64,000 bases of DNA from Rathayibacter sp. VKM Ac-2754 (GTDB lineage Bacteria > Actinomycetota > Actinomycetes > Actinomycetales > Microbacteriaceae), in NCBI RefSeq assembly GCF_009807095.1, contig NZ_WUCC01000003.1:1-64000 (forward strand). Direction: 5' to 3'. Every line of letters begins with the position of its first letter. Position 1 is the first letter of the stretch. The notes under the pieces are model-generated. The model did no database searches. It was not told the DNA's origin and saw nothing but the letters and a program-made list of their open reading frames with translations. Below are positions 8,997 to 17,298 of the stretch, one piece after another. Made by a program: the position numbers and the translations under genes.

Positions 8997-9017
8997 ACCC
9001 CTGGAAGCCGACCGCGA

Positions 9018-9046
9018 GTCGTCTAGCGGCTGCGCCGCTAGACGAC
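9018..9046 (-). terminator. Hairpin across the ackA stop codon
   Basis: A perfect 13-bp stem, GTCGTCTAGCGGC paired with GCCGCTAGACGAC, with a 3-base loop. The ackA TAG (9040-9038) lies inside the stem. It has no T-run, as is common for actinobacterial terminators. Confidence 0.75.
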
Positions 9047-10222
9047 CGACAAGGACTGCCGCGCGATCTCGAGCTCTTCGTTGGTGGGGATCACGAGGAC
9101 GGCGACGCGGGAGTCGTCGGTGGAGATGCGGCGAGCGCCGCGGTCGGGGCTCGTGTTGCGCGCCTCGTCGAGCTCGACGCCGAGGCCCTCGAGGCCGCGC
9201 AGGGCGCCGGCGCGGACGGCGGCGACGTTCTCGCCGACTCCGGCGGTGAAGACGATCGCGTCGACGTGGCCGAGCTGGGCGTAGTAGGCGCCGATGTAGT
9301 GGCGGAGGCGGTGGTAGTAGACGTCGAGGGCGGCGCGAGCCTTCTCGTCGCCGGAATCGGCCGCCTCCTGGACGTCGCGCATGTCGCCGCGGCCGGAGAG
9401 GCCGAGGAGTCCGCTGCGGCGGTTGAGGACGGTGTCGAGCTCGTCGATCGACAGGCCGGCCTTGCGGGCGAGGTGGAAGACGACCGCGGGGTCGAGGTCT
9501 CCGGAGCGGGTGCCCATGACGAGGCCCTCGAGCGGGGTCATGCCCATCGAGGTCTCGACGGACGCGCCTCCGTCGACCGCGCACGCCGAGGCGCCGTTGC
9601 CGAGGTGGAGGACGATGGTCTTGAGGTCGGAGCGGCGGCGGCCGAGGAACGCGGCGGCCGACTCCGAGACGAACTTGTGCGACGTGCCGTGGAACCCGTA
9701 GCGGCGGATGCGGTGCTTGTCGGCGAGGTCGGCGGGGATGGCGTACGTGGAGGCCGCCGCGGGGATCGTGTGATGGAAGGCCGTGTCGAACACCGCGACG
9801 TGCGGAACGTCGGCGAAGGCCTTCTGCGCGGCCTCGATGCCCTCGAGGTTCGCCGGGTTGTGCAGCGGAGCGAGATCGGAGAGGTCCTCGATGTTGATCT
9901 TGACCAGGTCGGTGATCAGGGTCGGCTCGTAGAAGCGCTTGCCGCCGTGCACGACGCGGTGGCCGACCGCGACGGGCGGGAACTCGTCGAGGCTCGGGCC
10001 GTGCTCGGCGAAGGCGCGGATCATCGCGTCGAAGCCCGCGGTGTGGTCGGGGATCGGGGTCTCGAACTCGATGCTCTCGCCGTCGCGGGTGTGCTTCGTG
10101 CGGCCGGTCTCCTCCCCGATCCGCTCGACGAGACCGCTGGCGAGCGTCTCCTCCGTCGTCATCTCGATGAGCTGGTACTTGAACGACGACGAACCGCTGT
10201 TGACGACGAGGACGACGGACAC
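9038..10222 (-). CDS. ackA: Acetate kinase
   Basis: Acetate kinase converts acetyl phosphate and ADP to acetate and ATP, the second step of the Pta-AckA overflow pathway. The 394-residue protein opens SVVLVVNSGSSSFKYQLIE, the N-terminal ASKHA signature. It also has VGHRVVHGG, FDTAFHHTIP, RRYGFHGTSH, HLGNGASACAVDGG and TAGVGEN, all standard AckA motifs. The GTG start follows CAGGAG. It lies 54 bases downstream of pta on the same strand and is almost certainly in one operon with it. Length is normal for the family. Confidence 0.98.
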   Translation of the reverse strand: MSVVLVVNSGSSSFKYQLIEMTTEETLASGLVERIGEETGRTKHTRDGESIEFETPIPDHTAGFDAMIRAFAEHGPSLDEFPPVAVGHRVVHGGKRFYEPTLITDLVKINIEDLSDLAPLHNPANLEGIEAAQKAFADVPHVAVFDTAFHHTIPAAASTYAIPADLADKHRIRRYGFHGTSHKFVSESAAAFLGRRRSDLKTIVLHLGNGASACAVDGGASVETSMGMTPLEGLVMGTRSGDLDPAVVFHLARKAGLSIDELDTVLNRRSGLLGLSGRGDMRDVQEAADSGDEKARAALDVYYHRLRHYIGAYYAQLGHVDAIVFTAGVGENVAAVRAGALRGLEGLGVELDEARNTSPDRGARRISTDDSRVAVLVIPTNEELEIARQSLSVV

Positions 10223-10276
10223 GATGGGACTCCTGGGGTGATCGGGGTCGGGAGGGGACGCGGCGGCGGGTGGCCG

Positions 10277-12424
10277 TCAGCGCACGGGCAGGGGGATGGC
10301 GGAGGTCGGCGGCACGATCGCCTGCGTCGCCGCCTGGATCGCGGTGATCGCGACGGTGTTGACGATGTCCTGCACGAGGGCACCGCGTGAGAGGTCGTTG
10401 ACCGGCTTCCGGAGACCCTGGAGGACCGGGCCGATGGCGACGGCGCCGGCCGAGCGCTGCACCGCCTTGTAGGTGTTGTTGCCCGTGTTGAGGTCGGGGA
10501 AGATGAACACCGTCGCACGGCCCGCGACCTGCGAGCCGGGCATCTTCGAGGCCGCGACGGCGGCGTCGGCCGCCGCGTCGTACTGGATGGGCCCCTCGAC
10601 GAGCAGGTCGGAGCGGCGCTCGCGGACCAGCGCCGTGGCCGCGCGGACCTTCTCGACGTCGGCCCCCGCTCCACTCTCGCCGGTGGAGTAGGAGAGCATC
10701 GCGATCCGGGGGTCGATGCCGAACTGCTGCGCCGTCTCGGCGGAGGAGATCGCGATGTCGGCGAGCTGCGTGGCGGTCGGGTCGGGGTTCACTGCGCAGT
10801 CGCCGTAGACGAGGACCCGGTCGGCCAGCGCCATCAGGAACACGCTCGAGACGACGGAGACGCCCGGGGTGGTCTTGATGATCTCGAAGCCGGGGCGGAT
10901 CGTGTGCGCGGTGGTGTGGGCGGCTCCCGAGACCATGCCGTCGGCCAGGCCGAGCTGCACCATCATCGTGCCGAAGTAGGAGACGTCGGTCACCGTGTCG
11001 TAGGCGTGGTCGTAAGTGATGCCCTTGTGGGCGCGGATCTTCGCGTACTCCTCGGCGAAGCGCGCGCGGTGCTCGGGGTCGAGCGTGCTGAGCACGCGGG
11101 CGCCGTCGATGTCGAGACCGAGGGCGGCGGCACGGCCGCGCACCTCCGACTCCTCGCCGAGGATCGTCAGGCGGGCGATGCCGCGCTTGAGGACCGTCGC
11201 GGCGGCGCGGAGGATGCGGTCGTCGCCGCCCTCGGGGAGCACGATGTGGCGGTCGGCGATGCGGGCGCGCTCGATCAGGCCGTACTCGAACATCAGCGGG
11301 GTGACCACCTCGGAGCGGCCGACGTCGAGCAGGGTGAGCAGCTCGACCGCGTCGATGGCCTCCTCGAAGAGGGCGAGGGAGGTGTCGCGCTTGCGGGGCG
11401 AGTCGGCCGCCAGGCGCCCGCGGGCGGCGGTGACCCGCACAGCGGTGTCGTAGGTGCCGAGCTCGGTCATCACGATCGGGAGCCTGTTGTCGACGCCCTC
11501 GATGAGGCGGACGATCGGCTCCTGCAGCTCGAAGCCTCCGTTGAGGATGATGCCCGAGACCGTCGGGAAGTTGCCGGAGGCGTGGGCCATGATCACGGCC
11601 AGCACCACCTCGGGGCGGTCGCCCGGGACGATGACCACCCCGCCCTCCATCAGCCGCGGCAGGACGTTGACCATCGACATGCCGGCGACGACGACGCCCA
11701 GCACCTCGCGGCCGAGCAGCTCGGGATCGCCGGCGACCACGACTCCGTCGACCACGTCGACGAGGCGCGAGAAGCTCGGCGCCACGAGGAACGGATCCTC
11801 GCGGATCGCCCAGACCGGCACCGGCGTGGGAAGCGCTGAGCGGATGGCCTCGACAGCGGCAGGAGCGGTCTCGGGATCGGCGCGGTTGGCGATGACCCCG
11901 ATGAGCGTGGCGTGGGCGGTGCGCAGCTCGACGGAGGCGAGCTCGGTGATCTGGCGCATCTCCTCGGGAGTGCGCGCGGGGGCCTGCCCGAGCTGCTCGC
12001 TGCGGGAGGGATCGCGGCCGGTGAGCACGAGGAGCACCGGGGCGCCGAGGTTCGCGGCGACGCGCGCGTTGTAGCCGAGCTCGGTCGGGCTGCCGACGTC
12101 GGTGTAGTCGGAGCCGAGGATGACGACCGCGTCGCACTGCGCCTCGACGCCCTTGTAGCGCTCGACGATGCGCGAGAGCGCGGCCTCGCCGTCGGCGTGG
12201 ACGTCCTCGTAGGTGACGCCGATGCAGTCCTCGTAGACCAGGCCCGACTCGGAGTGGCCGAGCAGCATCTCGAGCACGTAGTCGGGCTCGGAGGCCGACC
12301 GCGCGATCGGCCGGAAGACACCGACCCGCTGCACCTGACTGCTGAGCAGATCGAGGACGCCGAGGGCGACCGTGGACTTGCCGGAATGACCTTCGGCGGA
12401 CGAGATGTAGATGCTCTGAACCAT
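10277..12424 (-). CDS. pta: Phosphate acetyltransferase, long form with N-terminal DRTGG-type domain
   Basis: Pta interconverts acetyl-CoA and acetyl phosphate. The 715-residue protein is the long bacterial form: an N-terminal P-loop (SSAEGHSGKSTVALG) in a BioD-like domain, a central DRTGG-type regulatory region, and a C-terminal PTA domain from about residue 385 with LPEGGDDRIL, FGTMMV, GMVSGAAHTTAHTIRP and LSYSTGESGAG. The ATG at 12424 is chosen because it starts at the conserved MVQSIYISSAEG. TAGGCT (12437-12432) lies seven bases upstream, which suggests a leaderless start. It is the first gene of the pta-ackA operon. Confidence 0.97.
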   Translation of the reverse strand: MVQSIYISSAEGHSGKSTVALGVLDLLSSQVQRVGVFRPIARSASEPDYVLEMLLGHSESGLVYEDCIGVTYEDVHADGEAALSRIVERYKGVEAQCDAVVILGSDYTDVGSPTELGYNARVAANLGAPVLLVLTGRDPSRSEQLGQAPARTPEEMRQITELASVELRTAHATLIGVIANRADPETAPAAVEAIRSALPTPVPVWAIREDPFLVAPSFSRLVDVVDGVVVAGDPELLGREVLGVVVAGMSMVNVLPRLMEGGVVIVPGDRPEVVLAVIMAHASGNFPTVSGIILNGGFELQEPIVRLIEGVDNRLPIVMTELGTYDTAVRVTAARGRLAADSPRKRDTSLALFEEAIDAVELLTLLDVGRSEVVTPLMFEYGLIERARIADRHIVLPEGGDDRILRAAATVLKRGIARLTILGEESEVRGRAAALGLDIDGARVLSTLDPEHRARFAEEYAKIRAHKGITYDHAYDTVTDVSYFGTMMVQLGLADGMVSGAAHTTAHTIRPGFEIIKTTPGVSVVSSVFLMALADRVLVYGDCAVNPDPTATQLADIAISSAETAQQFGIDPRIAMLSYSTGESGAGADVEKVRAATALVRERRSDLLVEGPIQYDAAADAAVAASKMPGSQVAGRATVFIFPDLNTGNNTYKAVQRSAGAVAIGPVLQGLRKPVNDLSRGALVQDIVNTVAITAIQAATQAIVPPTSAIPLPVR

Positions 12425-12555
12425 CGGCGCAAGCCTACCGAGGGGGCCTCGCGCATGGCTGGACGGGCGCCTCGGATGGGAGAGCGTGCAGCAGCGGCGG
12501 CCTGTGGAGGAGCGACCGCGGAGACCCCGCGGCAACCTGCCGCTGAGACGAAGAA

Positions 12556-12650
12556 GACCCCCCGCGCACCCGCCAGAGCCCGGTTACCCTTGCTGCGTTT
12601 CCGCCCTGGGGGAGTTGGCCTGGATGGCGCCACGCGGGGAGCCGGGAGAC
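12556..12650 (-). ncRNA. ffs: Signal recognition particle RNA (small bacterial type)
   Basis: On the minus strand the conserved helix-8 region reads CAGGGCGGAAACGCAGCAAG, with the GGAA tetraloop and the AGCA asymmetric loop that bind Ffh. It is flanked by pairing arms CCCCGCG near the 5' end and CGCGGGG near the 3' end, followed by a GGGGGGTCTTCTT-like terminator. A TAGACT -10 box (12657-12652) precedes the 5' end. Ends are approximate to a few bases. The RNA targets membrane and secreted proteins co-translationally. Confidence 0.9.
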
Positions 12651-12746
12651 AGTCTAACCCGATGCCGCGAGCCCGGGGACCCGCGTGGTCAGCGGCGCCG
12701 GTCGGATTCGGGTAGTGTGCTTCAGGTCGCGATCACGGTCGCGCCT

Positions 12747-12831
12747 GGAGGATTCGCCTAGTGGCCTATGGCGCACGCTTGGAAAGCGTGTTGGGTGAAA
12801 GCCCTCGGGGGTTCGAATCCCCCATCCTCCG
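12747..12831 (+). tRNA. tRNA-Ser (anticodon GGA)
   Basis: The acceptor arms GGAGGAT and ATCCTCC pair. The anticodon arm is CGCTTGGAAAGCG with anticodon GGA, the T arm is GGGGGTTCGAATCCCCC, and there is a long class II variable arm (GGGTGAAAGCCC). The 3' CCA is not encoded. The RNA reads UCC and UCU codons. Confidence 0.97.
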
Positions 12832-12910
12832 CCGAACGGCGTCGCACGCTCTCGCCAGCGCGCGGCGCCGTTTGCTGTCTCCGCGGTGCTCAGTGCGCGA
12901 GTCGGATCGC

Positions 12911-13591
12911 TCAGTGCGCGAGCCGGTCGAGCCACTCCTCGAGGAGACCCCGCTCCCCCGCGCTCAGACCGTCGACCGTCGGCAGTGCCTCGCGCAGCGC
13001 GACGGCGTGGGCGACGACCGCCCGGGCCGCAGGATCGACGGGGCCCGAGTCGAGGGTCGTGATCGCGGCGAGCACGGCCTCGCGGGAGCGGGCCGAGAGC
13101 TCGTCGTCGCCGTCGGCCGTGAGCGTCAGCGTGCAGCCGAGGGCCGCGGACTGGAGCAGGCGCGCCGCCCGCTCGACGTCGACGGTCAGGCGGCCCGCCT
13201 CCGCCACGGCGTGGACGTGGGCGAGCAGGACGCCGCGGGCGTGGCGGGCCGCCTCCGACTCCTCCCCCGGACGCGCGGTGAACATCAGCGCGTAGAGGTG
13301 CGGCTCGGCGAGACCGAAGGCGACGTGGTGGTCCCAGGCGGCGCGGAGGGCGTCGACCGGATCGGCGGGCGGGTCGACGCGCTCGAACTCGGCCTGCGCG
13401 GCTCCGAACCCGGCGGCGGCGACGGCGTCGAGAAGTCCACGGAGGTCGCCGAAGGTGCGGTAGATGGTGGGCGCCTGGACGCCGGCGGCGGTGCTGATGG
13501 CGCGGGTCGAGACGGCATCGCGCCCGCCCTCGGCGAGCAGCTCGGCGGTCGCCCGGAGGATGCGGTCGCGGGTCGTCGGGCTCTCGGTCAC
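12911..13591 (-). CDS. TetR/AcrR family transcriptional regulator
   Basis: This 226-residue regulator has an N-terminal helix-turn-helix (TRDRILRATAELLAEGGRDA, then VSTRAISTAAGVQAPTIYRTFGDLRGLLDA) typical of TetR, and a C-terminal ligand-binding domain of no recognised subgroup. The GTG at 13591 follows TAGCGT (13604-13599) by seven bases, so the message is probably leaderless. A 20-base palindrome (13601-13620) covers that -10 box, which strongly suggests autorepression. No structural gene is divergent from it or in an operon with it, so its targets are unknown. Confidence 0.92.
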   Translation of the reverse strand: MTESPTTRDRILRATAELLAEGGRDAVSTRAISTAAGVQAPTIYRTFGDLRGLLDAVAAAGFGAAQAEFERVDPPADPVDALRAAWDHHVAFGLAEPHLYALMFTARPGEESEAARHARGVLLAHVHAVAEAGRLTVDVERAARLLQSAALGCTLTLTADGDDELSARSREAVLAAITTLDSGPVDPAARAVVAHAVALREALPTVDGLSAGERGLLEEWLDRLAH

Positions 13592-13600
13592 GTTGCCGAC

Positions 13601-13620
13601 GCTAACACGCGGGCGTTAGC
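13601..13620. promoter_or_regulatory. Probable TetR operator over the tetR -10 box
   Basis: An inverted repeat, GCTAAC-N8-GTTAGC, with arms matching at all six outer positions. It starts ten bases from the GTG start and overlaps the TAGCGT -10 element, so bound repressor would block initiation. Confidence 0.75.
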
Positions 13621-13768
13621 GGCCAGTGCCGCGGTGCGCTCCCCGAGGTGGTCGATCGGTCGCGGATGAGCCGCGTGAAGGGGTAGGGACGGTGCGTCTG
13701 TGACGGATGGAACGGGGCGGCTCGCGCCAGGAGGCGTGGGCTGCGAGGCAGGGCTTCTGACGCTGGTG

Positions 13769-13810
13769 GTTCTCGATACGCCCGCTCCGCGGGCTGCGGG
13801 CTCGATCAGC
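13769..13810 (+). repeat. Palindromic repeat unit, type 1 with TGCGGGC flank
   Basis: Stem GCCCGC-tcc-GCGGGC. The usual TAC before TCGATCAGC is replaced by a longer TGCGGGC. It is preceded by CTTCTGACGCTGGTGG, the edge sequence of the composite spacer. Confidence 0.88.
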
Positions 13811-13866
13811 ATGCAGGGCGGGACGACAGACCGTGGCGCTCAGGGGCGGTGCTGCTGACGCTGGTG

Positions 13867-13904
13867 GATCTCGATACGCCCGCTGCGCGGGCTACTCGAT
13901 CAGC
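13867..13904 (+). repeat. Palindromic repeat unit, type 1
   Basis: Stem GCCCGC-tgc-GCGGGC with GATC/GATC outer arms, in direct orientation to the unit at 13769. It is preceded by CTGCTGACGCTGGTG. Confidence 0.9.
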
Positions 13905-13941
13905 ATGCAGGGGGCGGGGGCACGCATCCCTCGCCCAGTCG

Positions 13942-14045
13942 CCGCCGGCGCTGACGGGGGTCGGCTGCAAGGCGGAGGAGGGAGCGATACCGGCGGTATC
14001 GCGACTGACGACAACGCCGCAGATGGCCCCCGTCAGCGCCGGCGG
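13942..14045. repeat. MITE-like 104-base element with 19-bp terminal inverted repeats
   Basis: The ends 13942-13960 and 14027-14045 are perfect inverted copies (core GGCGCTGACGGGG). The interior contains a second hairpin, GCGATACC-ggc-GGTATCGC (13984-14002). The right end overlaps the last codons and stop of the HerA-like gene. There is no coding capacity. It could be a terminator of unusual size or a miniature element. Confidence 0.55.
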
Positions 14046-15907
14046 GTGGTGCCGAAGATGCCGCGGACGACCTCGCGGAGCAACGTCGAGCCTGCCGAGG
14101 ATCCGAGGACCTGCTCGACGACGGTCTTGTCGCGGCGGGAGGTGCGGGGGGCAGTCGAGCGGGGGGCGGTGCGGCGGCGGGAGCGCTCGGCGGCCTCGTC
14201 GGCGCGGCGCTCGGCGGTGGCGCGCTCCTTGGCGAGGCGGACCTCCTCGCGGGCGCGCTCCTTCGCGGCGCGGGCCTCCTCCTCGGCGCGCTCCTCGGCG
14301 GCGAGGCGCGCCTCCTCGGCCTCGGCGGCGGCGTCGAGGCGTCGGGTCAGGATCTCGCGTGCGGAGTCGCGGTCGAGCGGGGTGCCGTAGCGGGCGAGCA
14401 GCGGGGAGCGCTGGACGCTCGCCTCCCGTTCTGCCTCCGGGGTCGGCGCCATCGAGCCCTGCGGAGCGCGCAGGCGCGTCCACGCGACGGGAGTCGGAGC
14501 GCCGCGCTCGTTCATCACGGTGACGATCGCCTCGCCGATCGACAGGGCCTGCAGGATCTCGCCGAGGTCGTAGTCGGACTCGGGGTAGGTCGAGACGGTC
14601 GCGCGCAGGGCCTTCGCGTCGTCGGGGGTGTGCGCGCGCAGCTGGTGCTGGATGCGCGAGCCGAGCTGGGCGAGCACGTCGCCGGGGACGTCCTTGGGCG
14701 TCTGAGTGACGAAGACGATGCCGACGCCCTTCGAGCGGATCAGCCGCACGGTCTGGGTGATCGCCGCGAGGAAGTCCTTGGACGCGTCGCGGAAGAGCAG
14801 GTGCGCCTCGTCGAAGAAGAACACGAGCTTCGGGCGGTCGAGGTCGCCGACCTCGGGCAGGTCGTTGAAGAGGTCGGCGAGCAGCCACATCAGGAACGTC
14901 GAGAACAGCGCCGGCCGGTCGGCGACTCCCGGCACCTCGAGCAGGCTGACGACGCCCCGGCCCTCGGGGGTGCTGCGGAGGAACTCGGCAGTGTCGATCT
15001 CGGGCTCCCCGAAGAACACGTCGGCGCCCTGGTCGGCGAAGGCGATCAGCTCGCGCAGGATCACTCCCGCGGTCGCCTTCGAGAGACCGCCCAGCTCGGC
15101 GAGCTCGGCCTTGCCCTCGTCGCCGACGAGGTAGGTGAGGACGGCGCGGAGATCCGACAGGTCGACGAGCGGCAGCCGCGCGGACTCGGCGTAGTGGAAG
15201 ACCAGGCCGAGGCTCGACTCCTGGGTGTGGTTCAGCCCGAGGACCTTCGCGAGCAGGAGCGGACCGAAGCCGGTGACGGTCGCGCGGACGGGGACGCCGG
15301 TGCCGATGCCGCCGAGCGCGAAGTACTCGGCGGGTGCCGCCTCCGCGACCCAGTCCTGGCCGATGGTGCGGGTGCGCGCGACGAGCGAGTCGCTCGCGGT
15401 GCCGGGGGTGGCGAGCCCCGAGAGGTCGCCCTTGATGTCGGCGGCGAAGACGGGGACGCCGTGCGCCGAGAGCTGCTCGGCGAGCACCTGCAGCGTCTTG
15501 GTCTTGCCCGTGCCGGTCGCGCCGACGACGAGCCCGTGCCGGTTGAGCATGCCGAGCGGGATGCGGACGGGCACGTCGACGCGGGCGTCGCCGTTGACGA
15601 GGGCGCCGAGCTCGAGAGCCGGGCCGGAGAAGGCGTAGCCGGCGCGGACGGCGTCGACCGCGGACTCGGGGAGCGGGCCGGGCACGGGTGGCGCAGCTGC
15701 GTCCGGCGCCTGCGCGTCTTCGACGAGTCGGACGTCGTCGACCACGGCGGCCGCCTCCTCCGGACCGCTCGCCGCCCCGAGAGCGGCAGCCGCCGCCTCC
15801 GCCCGCTCGAGTGCGGCCGCGGCCTGGGCCTGCAGTGCACGGGCGGCCTCCAGGGCCGCGCGCGCCTCGTCTCTCGCTGAGGCGAGCCGATCGCCGTCGA
15901 TGCTCAT
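14033..15907 (-). CDS. HerA/DUF853-type P-loop ATPase
   Basis: This 624-residue ATPase of the HerA/FtsK superfamily belongs to the DUF853 (YjgR-like) branch. An Ala-rich coiled coil occupies residues 1-60, Walker A GATGTGKT is at 129-136, and Walker B is in LVFFFDEAHLLF. The stretch LIRSKGVGIVFVTQTPKDVP carries the sensor region. A highly charged Glu/Arg/Ala coiled coil fills the C-terminal 120 residues and ends in basic RRR. Members are thought to pump or handle DNA, but the cellular role is not established. The ATG follows TAGGCT (15919-15914) by six bases, a leaderless layout. The final codons lie in a 19-bp inverted repeat. Confidence 0.88.
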   Translation of the reverse strand: MSIDGDRLASARDEARAALEAARALQAQAAAALERAEAAAAALGAASGPEEAAAVVDDVRLVEDAQAPDAAAPPVPGPLPESAVDAVRAGYAFSGPALELGALVNGDARVDVPVRIPLGMLNRHGLVVGATGTGKTKTLQVLAEQLSAHGVPVFAADIKGDLSGLATPGTASDSLVARTRTIGQDWVAEAAPAEYFALGGIGTGVPVRATVTGFGPLLLAKVLGLNHTQESSLGLVFHYAESARLPLVDLSDLRAVLTYLVGDEGKAELAELGGLSKATAGVILRELIAFADQGADVFFGEPEIDTAEFLRSTPEGRGVVSLLEVPGVADRPALFSTFLMWLLADLFNDLPEVGDLDRPKLVFFFDEAHLLFRDASKDFLAAITQTVRLIRSKGVGIVFVTQTPKDVPGDVLAQLGSRIQHQLRAHTPDDAKALRATVSTYPESDYDLGEILQALSIGEAIVTVMNERGAPTPVAWTRLRAPQGSMAPTPEAEREASVQRSPLLARYGTPLDRDSAREILTRRLDAAAEAEEARLAAEERAEEEARAAKERAREEVRLAKERATAERRADEAAERSRRRTAPRSTAPRTSRRDKTVVEQVLGSSAGSTLLREVVRGIFGTTRRR

Positions 15908-15932
15908 GCGTCCAGCCTAGGCTCGCCCCGAT

Positions 15933-17210
15933 TCAGCTCGCTCCGTCCTCGCGGACGTGCCAGGCCTGGCCGTAGCCGCCGTCGGCGACCGGGCGCGCCA
16001 TCAGCTCGAGGAACGGCTCGGCGTCGAACGCCTCGGGCCCGAGCACACCGGAGCCGGACCAGAGGCCCGTCGCCAGCATCTCGAGTGCGATGACGGGGTT
16101 GAGCGCGGTCTGCCAGACGACGCACTGCGTGCCGTACTCGGCCATCGTCCACTCGTTGTCGCTCACGTGGTAGAGGTACACCTCGCGGTGCTCGCCGCCC
16201 CTGGTGCCGCTGACCCAGAGACCCGCGCAGGTCTTGCCGGTCATCCGCGGGCCGATGCCGGCCGGGTCGGGCAGGGCGGCGGCCACCACGTCGCGGGGCG
16301 CCACGAGCACCGGACCCTCCGAGGAGCGCACGCGGATCGGCTCGGTGCGGTCGAGGCCGAGCAGGTTGAGGGTGCGCAGCACGCCGATGAACTCCTCGCC
16401 GAGTCCGTACTTGAAGGTGACCCGCTTCGCGTCGAGCCAGCGCGGCATCAGCAGCACCTCCTCGTGCTCGACGTTGACGCACTCGACGGGCCCGATGCCC
16501 TCGGGGAACTCGAACACCTCGGGCTCGGAGAAGGGCGGCGTCGTGAACCAGCCGCGCTCCTTCTCGAAGACCACCGGAGGGTTCAGGCACTCCTCGATGG
16601 TCGTCCAGATCGAGAACGACGGCGCGAAGATCTCGGCGCCGCTCTCGTCGCGCACGACGAGGTTCGCGCCGTCGCGGACCCCGAGCTCGTCGATCTCGTC
16701 GAAGAGGTGGTCGGACGCGTAGCGCGCGAAGACGTCGGACAGGCCGGGCTCGACGCCCATGCCCACGAGGGCGAGGCGCCCCGCCGACTCCCACGCGCTC
16801 GATGCGGCGAACTGCTCGTCGCCGAGCTTCAGCCCGGTCTGCGCGTGCGGCTCGAGCGGATGCGGGCGCGACAGGCTCATCGCCATGTCGAGGTAGTCGG
16901 CGCCGGCGGCGAGCGCCCCGGCGAAGATCGTCGGCACGAACTTGGGCTCGACGGCGTTCATGACGTGGGTCGCCCGGTGCGCGCGGGCGACGGTCTCGAC
17001 GCTCTCGGCGTCGGAGGCGTCGATCCGGGCGGCGACGAAGCGGTCCTCGACGCCCTCCTGCCCGTGCCGGTCGGCGATCCAGGCGACGGTGCGCTCGGCC
17101 CGATCGAGCTCGTAGTCGCAGACGATGATCTGCTCGAAGAAGGTGCGGCGCGCGGCGATCTTGGCGAAGGCGTCGCCGACGCCGCCGGCGCCGACCAGGA
17201 GGATTCTCAT
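15933..17210 (-). CDS. Saccharopine dehydrogenase family protein
   Basis: The 425-residue protein starts MRILLVGAGGVGDAFAKIAA, a Rossmann NAD(P)-binding motif, and continues with VAARIDASDAESV, MNAVEPKFV and GADYLDMAM as in saccharopine dehydrogenase/carboxynorspermidine dehydrogenase-like proteins. Bacterial members reduce or cleave amino-acid or polyamine imine adducts; the substrate here is unknown. TACGGT (17222-17217) lies six bases before the ATG, with no ribosome site, so the message is probably leaderless. It stands alone between the HerA-like gene and the nuclease/helicase gene, both on the same strand. Confidence 0.88.
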   Translation of the reverse strand: MRILLVGAGGVGDAFAKIAARRTFFEQIIVCDYELDRAERTVAWIADRHGQEGVEDRFVAARIDASDAESVETVARAHRATHVMNAVEPKFVPTIFAGALAAGADYLDMAMSLSRPHPLEPHAQTGLKLGDEQFAASSAWESAGRLALVGMGVEPGLSDVFARYASDHLFDEIDELGVRDGANLVVRDESGAEIFAPSFSIWTTIEECLNPPVVFEKERGWFTTPPFSEPEVFEFPEGIGPVECVNVEHEEVLLMPRWLDAKRVTFKYGLGEEFIGVLRTLNLLGLDRTEPIRVRSSEGPVLVAPRDVVAAALPDPAGIGPRMTGKTCAGLWVSGTRGGEHREVYLYHVSDNEWTMAEYGTQCVVWQTALNPVIALEMLATGLWSGSGVLGPEAFDAEPFLELMARPVADGGYGQAWHVREDGAS

Positions 17211-17298
17211 GCGACCACCGTAGCGACGGTTTCCTCTGCGGAGAAGACCGTGGACAGAGGAGAACGAGGCCGATCGCGCGGAGCGACCACTGATTCCG

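Noticed and set aside
8568-8998. Short frames giving peptides such as SRYARSAGYSISEGG across intergenic repeats.
   Set aside because: These peptides arise from reading through the palindromic repeat and recur wherever it occurs. They have no start signals and should not be annotated as proteins or as extensions of real genes.
8793-12137. A 1114-codon minus-strand frame overlapping ackA and pta in another frame.
   Set aside because: Arg/Pro/His-rich shadow. ackA and pta explain the same DNA with full-length conserved proteins.
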